Assembly (NCBI GenBank): GCA_030372985.1
Contig: JAUCQB010000060.1
Span: 1-58,051, forward strand
Source: Phycisphaerae bacterium
GTDB taxonomy: Bacteria; Planctomycetota; Phycisphaerae; UBA1845; PWPN01
Reading direction: 5' to 3'
DNA: 58,051 nt
The notes under the pieces were generated by a model that worked only from the letters and a program-made list of their open reading frames with translations, did no database searches and was not told the origin of the DNA. Position numbers and translations under genes: made by a program. Positions 18,570 to 25,400 of the stretch are shown in pieces. Each line of letters starts with the position of its first letter. Position 1 is the first letter of the stretch.

Positions 18570-19235
18570 GGACAAGCCCAGATTTGCATGGGCGGATCGG
18601 TGTTCCGGCTTGCATTGTAGCCGACCAGGACCAGCGACAGAAGACCGCGCAGGCGTCACAGGCAGTTTTTTAGGCCGCGATCGATCGGGCCTCTCCCGCC
18701 GGACCAGCCGGTCGTGGCATCTTGCGGACAGACCAGCCCGGCGCCGACATCAAGGGAGGTGGGGCAAATGAAGGCAACTCCCGGTTCTGGAACCACTTAC
18801 AGCGCCACGACTTTCAACAGCGTATTCGCTCGCCGGCGTTGCGCCCCGAGAAGCGTGCCGCAGCTCACCTCGACCCGCCTTCGGAACCCCCAACGAGCCC
18901 CGACACCGTGCATGCACAGAAAAACGCAGGCTGCGCGTGAGTAGCACGCCCCTCAGACTGACTGTTCCTGTAGAGGCGTGTGGCTTCAAAGCGGGCCGGC
19001 GCAAAGCAGGATTTGCCGGCCGCCCCTCAACTCGAGGCCTGGAGCCACTGGACCCCGGCAGTGCTCCCTGGTATCGCCGCCAGGCACGCCGAACAGAAGG
19101 CCAATCACCTCGCCACCTGTTGTGCTCACAGGTCGGCAGCCCAATGGCGGTTCAGGGGCTGCGAGTTTCGGGAGGACCTGGCGGTCCGCGCGGGCGGAAC
19201 GCCGAAGACCTTTTAACCTTCTTGGAGGACGGACC
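18570..19235. other. intergenic region between divergent genes
   Basis: A 666-base spacer upstream of both the ECF/kinase operon (minus strand) and the 19236 gene (plus strand). Frames through it are Pro-, Arg- and Ser-rich shadows. I see no clear promoter hexamers or RNA gene. Confidence 0.4.
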
Positions 19236-19772
19236 ATGTTGCGGAAACACCTGTTTGTCGGACTTTTGTTCACCTCGCTGATCCTGTTGCCGGTCCCCGC
19301 CAACGCGGGCGACAACCCCAAGGAAAGGCCGATGAAGCTCACGGGAATGGGCCTGCTCAAGACGGACTTCAATCCGGCGAACTGGGAGTGGCGCTCGGTG
19401 GACAAGGCCGTGATCCCGTGGGTTACAGTGGAGGCGGGGGATGGCACCCACCTCGGCGACTGGACGGCGGTATGCCCGGGTGGCGTCCTGGTGCAGCTTC
19501 TGCCCGATGGAAACATCGAGTTGCTTGAGATGTGGGGTTATTGGGAATTCACCGCTGACAATGGTGACAAGCTCACCGCCGACCTCGTCTGGCCCTCGTA
19601 TCCCGTGATCCAGGAGACGGCAACCGCGACCATTACCGGCGGCACCGGCCGATTTGAAGGTGCCAGCGGGACGCTTATTCTGACCATGGGCTACACCGGA
19701 GAAAACTGGTGGGATGGCCCCTATCATTACTCGATCTTCTGGGAAACCATAGAAGGCACGATCACGTATTGA
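19236..19772 (+). CDS. secreted beta-rich protein (lipocalin/AOC-barrel-like)
   Basis: A 178-residue exported protein. It has a clean signal peptide (MLRKHLFVGLLFTSLILLP to ANA, residues 1-24). The mature part is rich in Gly, Thr, Trp and alternating hydrophobic residues, with TATITGGTGRFEGASGTLIL near the C-terminus. That pattern is typical of small extracellular beta-barrels of the calycin or allene-oxide-cyclase-barrel type. No catalytic residues can be assigned. The start is fixed by GGAGG eight bases upstream of the ATG, although the frame is open further upstream. It precedes the duplication and palindrome scar at 19842-20403. Confidence 0.7.
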   Translation: MLRKHLFVGLLFTSLILLPVPANAGDNPKERPMKLTGMGLLKTDFNPANWEWRSVDKAVIPWVTVEAGDGTHLGDWTAVCPGGVLVQLLPDGNIELLEMWGYWEFTADNGDKLTADLVWPSYPVIQETATATITGGTGRFEGASGTLILTMGYTGENWWDGPYHYSIFWETIEGTITY

Positions 19773-19841
19773 TCCGGCCCCGGAGAGGTAGGATCGAAAG
19801 TTGCATTCCCGGTCTGCCGCTGCCTTGAAGCGTGCAAGGAT

Positions 19842-19886
19842 GAAGGGGGCATTCTGGTTTCTCGAGAACGGCAGAATGTCCCCTTT
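19842..19886. repeat. REP-like palindromic element
   Basis: A 15-base left arm (19842-19856, ending GGGCATTCTG) and right arm (19872-19886, starting CAGAATGTCCCC) form a long imperfect stem. Inside is a second perfect palindrome, TTCTCGAGAA. The structure resembles REP/MITE-type hairpins mobilised by TnpA-REP (Y1) transposases. It ends 13 bases before the duplicated endonuclease V fragment. No transposase gene is in the window. Confidence 0.6.
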
Positions 19887-19899
19887 CCTTCCTCCCACG

Positions 19900-20142
19900 A
19901 TCGCGGCCGGCAGCATCGCCCCCTTGATTGACCACGGTGAAACAATCGGCGTCGTCCTCCGCACCCGGGGCGGCATCAACCCGGTCTACGTCAGCGTCGG
20001 CCACCGCGTCACCCTCGACGGCGCCATCGCGGTCGTCCTGTCCTGCGTCACCCGATACCGCCTCCCCGAGCCCACCCGCCTGGCCCACATCCTTGTCACC
20101 GGCCGCCGACGCGATGAGTGACGTGGCGCCCTTCGATGGCGT
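19900..20142 (+). pseudogene. duplicated 3' fragment of endonuclease V
   Basis: This segment copies 13978-14220 with five substitutions, of which two change residues (Ile to Val in VSIGH, and His to Arg in the TGHRRDE tail). It lacks the N-terminal 152 codons, including Asp44, Glu91, Asp112 and His118, so it cannot encode an active nuclease. The open frame from 19801 that reads into it is accidental. The fragment abuts a REP-like palindrome on its left and a truncated PIN toxin on its right, so it probably arose with the event that broke that toxin gene. Confidence 0.9.
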
Positions 20143-20164
20143 GTATCGTTGAGCCAGGGGCGGG

Positions 20165-20178
20165 CAAAGGGGACTTTG
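20165..20178. repeat. short hairpin at the PIN-toxin break point
   Basis: CAAAG and CTTTG form a 5-bp stem around GGGA. It marks the point where similarity to PIN toxins stops on the minus strand, and shares the AAAGGGGA core with the palindrome at 19842-19886. Confidence 0.45.
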
Positions 20179-20179
20179 A

Positions 20180-20353
20180 CTCCTCGATTTGCTCGAAGCG
20201 GATGGATAACTCGGCGCAGATGATTGGATGGATGGCCAGAAGGTTGTCCTCGGCGCATTCGCTCAGTTTAGCGCTGGACCAGTCGAACCCGCGGGCGTCC
20301 TCGGCCATACTGTCCAAGAAAACTCTGGAGTCTGCCGGCACGCGGCCCATCAT
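20180..20353 (-). pseudogene. truncated PIN-domain (VapC-type) toxin
   Basis: The minus strand from the ATG at 20353 encodes about 58 residues that look like the N-terminal third of a PIN-domain ribonuclease: PADSRVFLDSMAEDARGFDW, then LLAIHPIICAELSIRFEQIEE. The first acidic residue (Asp in ADS) and the Glu of CAELS are present. The usual Asn after the first Asp is Arg, and the other two conserved acidic residues are lost. The protein breaks off at the hairpin at 20165-20178; from there the frame runs into antisense of the endonuclease V fragment. I take it to be an inactive remnant of a vapC gene. Confidence 0.7.
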
Positions 20354-20403
20354 CGTCCCCTGGTCAGAGCCATGATCTGGTCGGTGGCCGTGCGCACGTT
20401 GCC
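20350..20403 (-). pseudogene. C-terminal remnant of a VapB-type antitoxin
   Basis: One frame on the minus strand reads NVRTATDQIMALTRGR and stops at 20350-20352, overlapping the toxin ATG as ATGA. Tails of the form TxDQIMALTRG are common at the ends of antitoxins paired with PIN toxins. Upstream of 20403 the frame loses any antitoxin-like character, so the DNA-binding domain is missing. The match is from memory of such tails and is short. Confidence 0.5.
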
Positions 20404-20492
20404 CTTGCCCGCGTGCTGCCGGCCGGGTAGCCTCGGGCGGCGCCAGGGTCACGTCACCTGGCATCTGCCTGGTGCTATGAAATGAGGTTATC

Positions 20493-21842
20493 ATGGGAGT
20501 TCATGTATTACTGTGTCTGCTGGCCGGTCTGCCCGCCGTGGATTCTGAGATCCAACCTCGCGTGGATGTCGAAGAGATTGTGACCTCGTATACCCCGGCC
20601 GACAATGGCGCCGGGCCGCTGTGGTGCTACGGGTCGACGACGATTGTCCGGCGCGGCGACGAGGTATTTGTCTCGGCGATCGAGACGGGCAACAACGTGC
20701 CCCCGCTGTGCAACACGCGATGGCAGCTGTGGCACCGCACCGAGGCCGGCTGGAGGCTGGAGCAGAGCGAGAAGGAGTATCGTCAGCGGGAACCGTGTCC
20801 GATCGGGGTTTTCCGAGACGGGCCGGTGTTCCTGTCGGTGAACCCGTCGACCCAGCCGCCGGGGACCCAGTACGGTCCCTGCCGGCCGTTGGTGCTCGAG
20901 TTTGATTCGAAGAACCCGACGGTTGCTCCTCGTGTGCATGAACCCGCCTGGGCCGAGGGCACTCACTTCACGGATCATTCGTATCGAGGCTTCGCGGCCG
21001 ACGGTCCGAAGGGCGAGCTGCTGCTGCTCAACATCAATGCCCAGACCGGCGCCCAGTTCGTATCGTTCCGCGACCGCGACGGCAGATGGCATGCCCGAGG
21101 CACCATCGCGTGTCCGATCCGATCCTGTTACCCGCAAGTGGCCCTACGAGACCGGGCGGCGCACGTCATGGCCATCGGCGACATCGTTGAGCCGAATGAA
21201 GCGTGGCGCAAGTACAAGTCCGAGAAGACCGGCAGCAAGTGGGATTACGTATTCCGCAGGCTGTTCTATACGTACACGCCGGACATCGCCGGCAAGCCGT
21301 TTATTGCGCCGGTCGAAATCGAGACTGTCGAGCAAACCTGCGGCCATATCACCAACTTGGACTTGCACATTGACGAGGCTGGAGCGGCCCACGTGCTCTA
21401 CCTCAAGCGGCCTTACCAGAGCGAGCTGATTCGTGACAAGTTTTTCCCCGGCAAGTCGATGACCACGCATCTTGAGTACATGATCATCACGGACGGCAAG
21501 ATCGAGTCGAAGTCCACACTGGCCGAGACACCGGCCAAGGACCGGCCCGGTCTGATGCCGTCATACGCCCGTTTTCATGTGATGCCGGGTGGCAGATTGT
21601 GCGTGGTGGTTGCGGGCACGATGACCGATGAGGCGGGCAAGGGCACATTCGGCAATTACGTGGCTCGCATCGGCCGCACGGGCGACAAGATGACCTGGCT
21701 GCTCGTGCATCTTAAGAACCCGTTCCACACCTTCTTCACCAATACCCCCCGCGGCGGCTCGGAGCCGTCCGAGTTGCTCGACTTGTTCGGCACGGCAAGC
21801 GATTCGCTCCAGCTCCGCTACGCCCGCATCCGCCTCAGGTAG
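20493..21842 (+). CDS. secreted BNR-repeat (sialidase-like) protein
   Basis: A 449-residue exported protein. A short hydrophobic leader (MGVHVLLCLLAGLPAVDS) precedes a beta-propeller-like domain of the BNR-repeat/neuraminidase superfamily often encoded in planctomycetes. Recurring strands such as DRDGRWHARG, HIDEAGAAHVLYL and MPGGRLCVVVAG fit propeller blades. I cannot place a complete set of sialidase catalytic residues, so enzymatic activity is uncertain. The start is supported by GAGG five bases upstream of the ATG. A GC-rich hairpin (21843-21862) immediately follows the stop codon. Confidence 0.75.
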   Translation: MGVHVLLCLLAGLPAVDSEIQPRVDVEEIVTSYTPADNGAGPLWCYGSTTIVRRGDEVFVSAIETGNNVPPLCNTRWQLWHRTEAGWRLEQSEKEYRQREPCPIGVFRDGPVFLSVNPSTQPPGTQYGPCRPLVLEFDSKNPTVAPRVHEPAWAEGTHFTDHSYRGFAADGPKGELLLLNINAQTGAQFVSFRDRDGRWHARGTIACPIRSCYPQVALRDRAAHVMAIGDIVEPNEAWRKYKSEKTGSKWDYVFRRLFYTYTPDIAGKPFIAPVEIETVEQTCGHITNLDLHIDEAGAAHVLYLKRPYQSELIRDKFFPGKSMTTHLEYMIITDGKIESKSTLAETPAKDRPGLMPSYARFHVMPGGRLCVVVAGTMTDEAGKGTFGNYVARIGRTGDKMTWLLVHLKNPFHTFFTNTPRGGSEPSELLDLFGTASDSLQLRYARIRLR

Positions 21843-21862
21843 GGCCGACGCCCTCGTCGGCC
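21843..21862 (+). terminator. hairpin immediately after the BNR-protein stop codon
   Basis: GGCCGAC and GTCGGCC pair perfectly around a six-base loop right after the stop codon. It has no following T-run, so it is at best a weak terminator or an mRNA-stabilising stem. Confidence 0.4.
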
Positions 21863-22020
21863 ATTGCCGGTTGAGTAGCGGTGGACGCGTCATGGGATGG
21901 CCGACACGGCTCTGCGAAGCTCCGTTTCGCTCCGCAGCACGAGCGCCCGCATCGGCCATTGACGCACCAGTGCAGGGGGTCTTGGCGCAAGCGGATCTTC
22001 CGCGAGAAGCTTGGCAGCAT

Positions 22021-22069
22021 GACGAAAGGATTCGTCGAAGGAATGGTGCCAGAAAGGATTCTGGCACCA
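22021..22069. repeat. two adjacent hairpins sharing an AGGA loop
   Basis: GACGAA-AGGA-TTCGTC occupies 22021-22036. An 11-bp perfect stem, TGGTGCCAGAA and its complement, encloses AGGA at 22044-22069. The stems are unrelated but the loop is identical. After them come near-perfect repeats of ACCCTGA (22073-22092). They lie between two convergent genes (the BNR protein and the LuxR-type regulator). Confidence 0.75.
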
Positions 22070-22096
22070 GCGGACCCTGAACCCTGAACCCTCAAC

Positions 22097-22753
22097 CTAC
22101 GCCTCTGCCAACCCTTCTCGGATGGCAAAGCGGGCCAGTTCCACCCGGTCATGGATGTCGAGCTTGTTCATCAGGCTGGTGGTGTGCCGGTTGACGGTGT
22201 TGACGCTGATGCACATCACCTGGGCGATTTCCTTCTTTTGCATGCCCCGGGCGAGGTAGCGAAGGACTTCGAGTTCGCGGTCGGAGAGGGTCGAGGCCCG
22301 CGAGCGGATCGGCGTGGCCAGCCGGGCGCCGTTGGCATCGACGACGATGCGGCTCTGCACCTCCGGCGAGAAATACGCCACGCCGGAGCACACCTTGCGG
22401 ATGGCCTTGATGATCGTCTCCTCCGGTTCGTTCTTGGTGATGTAACCCCACGCCTGAACGTTGAGGGCCTGCTCGATGTAACGATCGTGGAAAAACGCGC
22501 TGAGGAAGACGACCCGTGTCTGGGGCGAACGGATGCGAACCGTCTGTGCGGCGTCAAAGCAGCTCAGGCCGGGAAGGTCGATGTCCATCAGCATCACATC
22601 GGGTTTCTGACGGATGGCCTCCGAGACACCGTCACCGGCGTTGCTGACGCTGCCGATCACGCGAATGTCCTCGGTATTCTCCAGCAGGCCGCGGAGCATC
22701 CCCCGGACCATGGCATGATCGTCAACCAGCAGGACCGTGATGGGCTTACTCAA
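22097..22753 (-). CDS. LuxR/NarL-type response regulator
   Basis: A 218-residue two-component regulator. The receiver domain (residues 1-120) has the acidic pair Asp11-Asp12, phospho-acceptor Asp57 in LMDIDLPG, Ser85 and Lys107, all intact. A LuxR-type helix-turn-helix covers about 152-215 (LSDRELEVLRYLARGMQKKEIA, then SVNTVNRH). It should be phosphorylated by the hybrid kinase encoded just upstream: the kinase stop codon overlaps this ATG by four bases (ATGA), which implies coupled translation. Target genes are not evident from the window. Confidence 0.93.
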   Translation of the reverse strand: MSKPITVLLVDDHAMVRGMLRGLLENTEDIRVIGSVSNAGDGVSEAIRQKPDVMLMDIDLPGLSCFDAAQTVRIRSPQTRVVFLSAFFHDRYIEQALNVQAWGYITKNEPEETIIKAIRKVCSGVAYFSPEVQSRIVVDANGARLATPIRSRASTLSDRELEVLRYLARGMQKKEIAQVMCISVNTVNRHTTSLMNKLDIHDRVELARFAIREGLAEA

Positions 22754-24513
22754 TCGCTGTTCTCCTTCCTGGTTTTAACAGCCTGAAGGGCATTATACAC
22801 TGTCCGGGCCAACTGCGGCATCTCGAACGGCCGGGCCAGCAGCACCGAGTGCGGGGGGCATTCGGTGGCATCGGCCTCTGACTGGCCCGCCAGAATGACG
22901 GCCGGCGGCAACAGCCCCTCTTCCTGCATGCGCCGCAGACAGGTCAGGCCTCTGCACCCGGGCAGATCGGCTTCCAGGATGACGAGCCGCAATTGCTCCC
23001 GCTGTTTCCGGGCCATCTCCGCGATCAGCCGGCCGTCACCGGCCAGGATCACGCGATATCCAAGCGATTCCAGCGTCAAAGCGATAATGCCGGCCAGGTG
23101 AGGGTTGCTTTCGGCCAGGAGGATCAGCTCGCCGTCGCCTTTCGGCATGGGCTGAATCGCCTCCCCGTCTTCCAGGGGCGGCGCCGCCTCGGTACGAGGG
23201 AGAGAGACCATAAACATCGTGCCCTGCCCGGGGGTCGATTCAACCCGCACCCGGCCGCCGTGTTCCTCGACGATGCTCTGGACAATCGACAGCCCCAGCC
23301 CCGAGTTTCGTTCGCGCGGCTTGGTGGTGAAGAACGGCTCAAAGATTCTCCGCAGGCTCTCTTCCGCAATGCCGACGCCCGTATCGGTGACGGTGATCAG
23401 GGCCTCGCCGTCGACCTGTCGCCGCCCGTGCTTGTGTTCGGCCTCGCGCACCGAGATCTGGAGTCGGCCGCCCTCCGGCATCGCGTCGCGGGCGTTGATA
23501 GCCAGGTTGAGCAAGACCTGATGCATCTGGCTTGCGTCGGCCATGACCCACAGCGGCGAAGCCAGGTCATTCAGGATCTCCAGCGTGATGGACGCGGGCA
23601 ACGTCGGCCGGATCAAGCGTTCAGCCTCCTCGACGAGGTGGCGCAGATTCAATGGCCGTCGCTCGATGGGCATTTTCCGGCTGAACGTTTGCAGCGAACG
23701 GGTCAGGCCGCTCGCCTGCTGGGTGGCGTCGAGAATGGATCGCAGGGCCTGGCGGGCTTCATGATCCGGCAACAGCGAGGCGGCGGCTTGTGTCGTGTAA
23801 CCCCGGATGACCGTGATGAGGTTATTGAAATCGTGAGCCACACCCGCGGCAAGCTGGCCAACGGCCTCCATCTTTTGGGTTTGCAGGAGCTGCTCCTGAA
23901 GGGCATGCCGGTCGGCGGCCGCCATCTCGGCCCGTTTCCTTTCGTTGTTCTCTTCCTGCAGCCTACGATTGGCCTCTTCGAGATCCGCCGTCCGCTGAGC
24001 GACGCGGGTCTCCAGTTCGTCATAGGCCAACCGCAGCGCTTCCTCGGCGGACTGGCGATCCGTCACGTCGATACCCAGCATGGCCAGCCGGGCGACGCGC
24101 CCATCCGCGCCAAAGACCGGCGATATGATGTTGTCGATGATACGGTTGCCTCGCCGGTCGACGAATCGCCTTGGTTTTCTCGTCTCAACGACGATCTGGG
24201 CCTGGCGGAGCCGTTCTTTGGCCACTTCGGGCGGAATCAAGTCAAACGCACACCGGCCGAGAGCCTCTTCCCGGGTCAGGCCGAACCTGCGGGCCATCTC
24301 ATGGTTGGCCTCCAGGATGAAGCCCTGTGTGTCGATCAGGAAGGCTGCCTCCGGAATCGCGTTGAGCAGCACTTCCAGCGACTCCTGGTTGTCGCGAATC
24401 GCCTGCCAGGACTTCTGTTGCTCGACAAGCTGCCGCTCCATCTCGTCGATGCGACTGTTGAGAGTCGCGATCTCGCGGAGAAGCTCAGCAGTGGATTCCG
24501 AATCCTGGCTCAT
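22750..24513 (-). CDS. PAS-domain hybrid histidine kinase with degenerate receiver
   Basis: A 587-residue cytoplasmic sensor kinase without membrane segments. A coiled coil (1-45) leads to a PAS domain (about 46-155). A second coiled coil leads to the phosphorylation site AAGVAHDFNNL (His227) and an ATPase domain with the N-box around Asn340 (NLAINARDAMP) and G-boxes DTGVGI and SGLGLSI. The C-terminus (about 462-575) is a receiver-like domain whose key residues are changed: Glu468-Ser469 replace the acidic pair, Glu514 sits at the phospho-acceptor position, and Arg561 replaces the Lys. It is therefore probably a pseudo-receiver. The ATG at 24513 is chosen; an upstream extension to 24654 looks non-coding. 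It forms an operon with the LuxR-type regulator. Confidence 0.9.
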   Translation of the reverse strand: MSQDSESTAELLREIATLNSRIDEMERQLVEQQKSWQAIRDNQESLEVLLNAIPEAAFLIDTQGFILEANHEMARRFGLTREEALGRCAFDLIPPEVAKERLRQAQIVVETRKPRRFVDRRGNRIIDNIISPVFGADGRVARLAMLGIDVTDRQSAEEALRLAYDELETRVAQRTADLEEANRRLQEENNERKRAEMAAADRHALQEQLLQTQKMEAVGQLAAGVAHDFNNLITVIRGYTTQAAASLLPDHEARQALRSILDATQQASGLTRSLQTFSRKMPIERRPLNLRHLVEEAERLIRPTLPASITLEILNDLASPLWVMADASQMHQVLLNLAINARDAMPEGGRLQISVREAEHKHGRRQVDGEALITVTDTGVGIAEESLRRIFEPFFTTKPRERNSGLGLSIVQSIVEEHGGRVRVESTPGQGTMFMVSLPRTEAAPPLEDGEAIQPMPKGDGELILLAESNPHLAGIIALTLESLGYRVILAGDGRLIAEMARKQREQLRLVILEADLPGCRGLTCLRRMQEEGLLPPAVILAGQSEADATECPPHSVLLARPFEMPQLARTVYNALQAVKTRKENSD

Positions 24514-24759
24514 GGATTTCTCGATACACCGCGCGGCGATCAGTCCGGCATGTGGCTGTCGTACAGGAAGATCGCCCTTCAAAATGACATGTACGGGCAA
24601 GTCCCGGCCGACCCACAACAGGGTAGTCAGGCATCGACCACCCCGAACACGCATTCGGGGATATGCCAGCTTTCGGCTTTACCCAAGATGCAATATACCC
24701 GCGATTGCGTCGGTCTCCAAGCGCTGGACGGCGACAGGGCCGGCTCCTTGCATGGTTCG

Positions 24760-25182
24760 TCATGCGGCTTTGTACGGCGACCTGCACCGGCCTGTATGGC
24801 AATGCCCGGAACGTCCCGTCAGCCACAGCCGATGGCGGGCGAACCACTCGTAACCGGCATCGAAGCAGCGGCGAAGGATCGGCCAGTTCGTCGGGGCCAG
24901 CAGCCAGCCAAACCCCACGGCGTCATAGGCTCGCCTGAAGACCTCCATTCCTTTGACCAGCCTCCCACTGGGGAGCACGCCATGAATCTGGCCCATGAGC
25001 TGGTCGATCGTTGCTCCATAGCGGCCGGCATCGAAGTCCGGGCTGCTGATGTCCTCTAAAAGCAGCCTGCGCTGCCCGTGGTCGAGCCGGCGGAGCAGAT
25101 TGGCCTCTCCTCGACAGAGTGGACACTGGCCGTCGTACAGTACTTTGATCTCCCACCAGTCCATATCCTTGCTCTCTGCCAT
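24760..25182 (-). CDS. DCC-family thiol-disulfide oxidoreductase-like protein (DUF393)
   Basis: A 140-residue protein of the DCC/DUF393 family, a thioredoxin-like fold named after its N-terminal motif. Here the motif is YDGQCPLCRGE (residues 16-26), with the CxxC pair intact. The length fits the family. The C-terminus carries extra Cys and His residues (SGHCHTGRC). Its redox role is inferred from the family; the partner is unknown. It lies 246 bases upstream of the histidine kinase start on the same strand. Confidence 0.88.
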   Translation of the reverse strand: MAESKDMDWWEIKVLYDGQCPLCRGEANLLRRLDHGQRRLLLEDISSPDFDAGRYGATIDQLMGQIHGVLPSGRLVKGMEVFRRAYDAVGFGWLLAPTNWPILRRCFDAGYEWFARHRLWLTGRSGHCHTGRCRSPYKAA

Positions 25183-25400
25183 CGTTGGGTCTCAATCCGC
25201 CTCATCCCATGGTAGGCCTGTCCTCAAGGGGTTGCCATGTTTTCAGCACGCGATCATAAGCGGTTGCCGCTCAAGGGCTTACCGGTTAACATGTTCCTGC
25301 GGTTGTGCGTGATGTCATTTTGGCGAGGCGCTCCGTGCCATATCGCCGCATAGGGTGTCCCCTGCCGCGATGGAAGAGCCCTTTGTGGAAGGATGGTCCA

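Noticed and set aside
22993..25059. 688-residue frame antisense to the histidine kinase and DCC gene
   Set aside because: It spans two real genes and a spacer in antisense, with low-complexity Arg/Gln/Gly composition.
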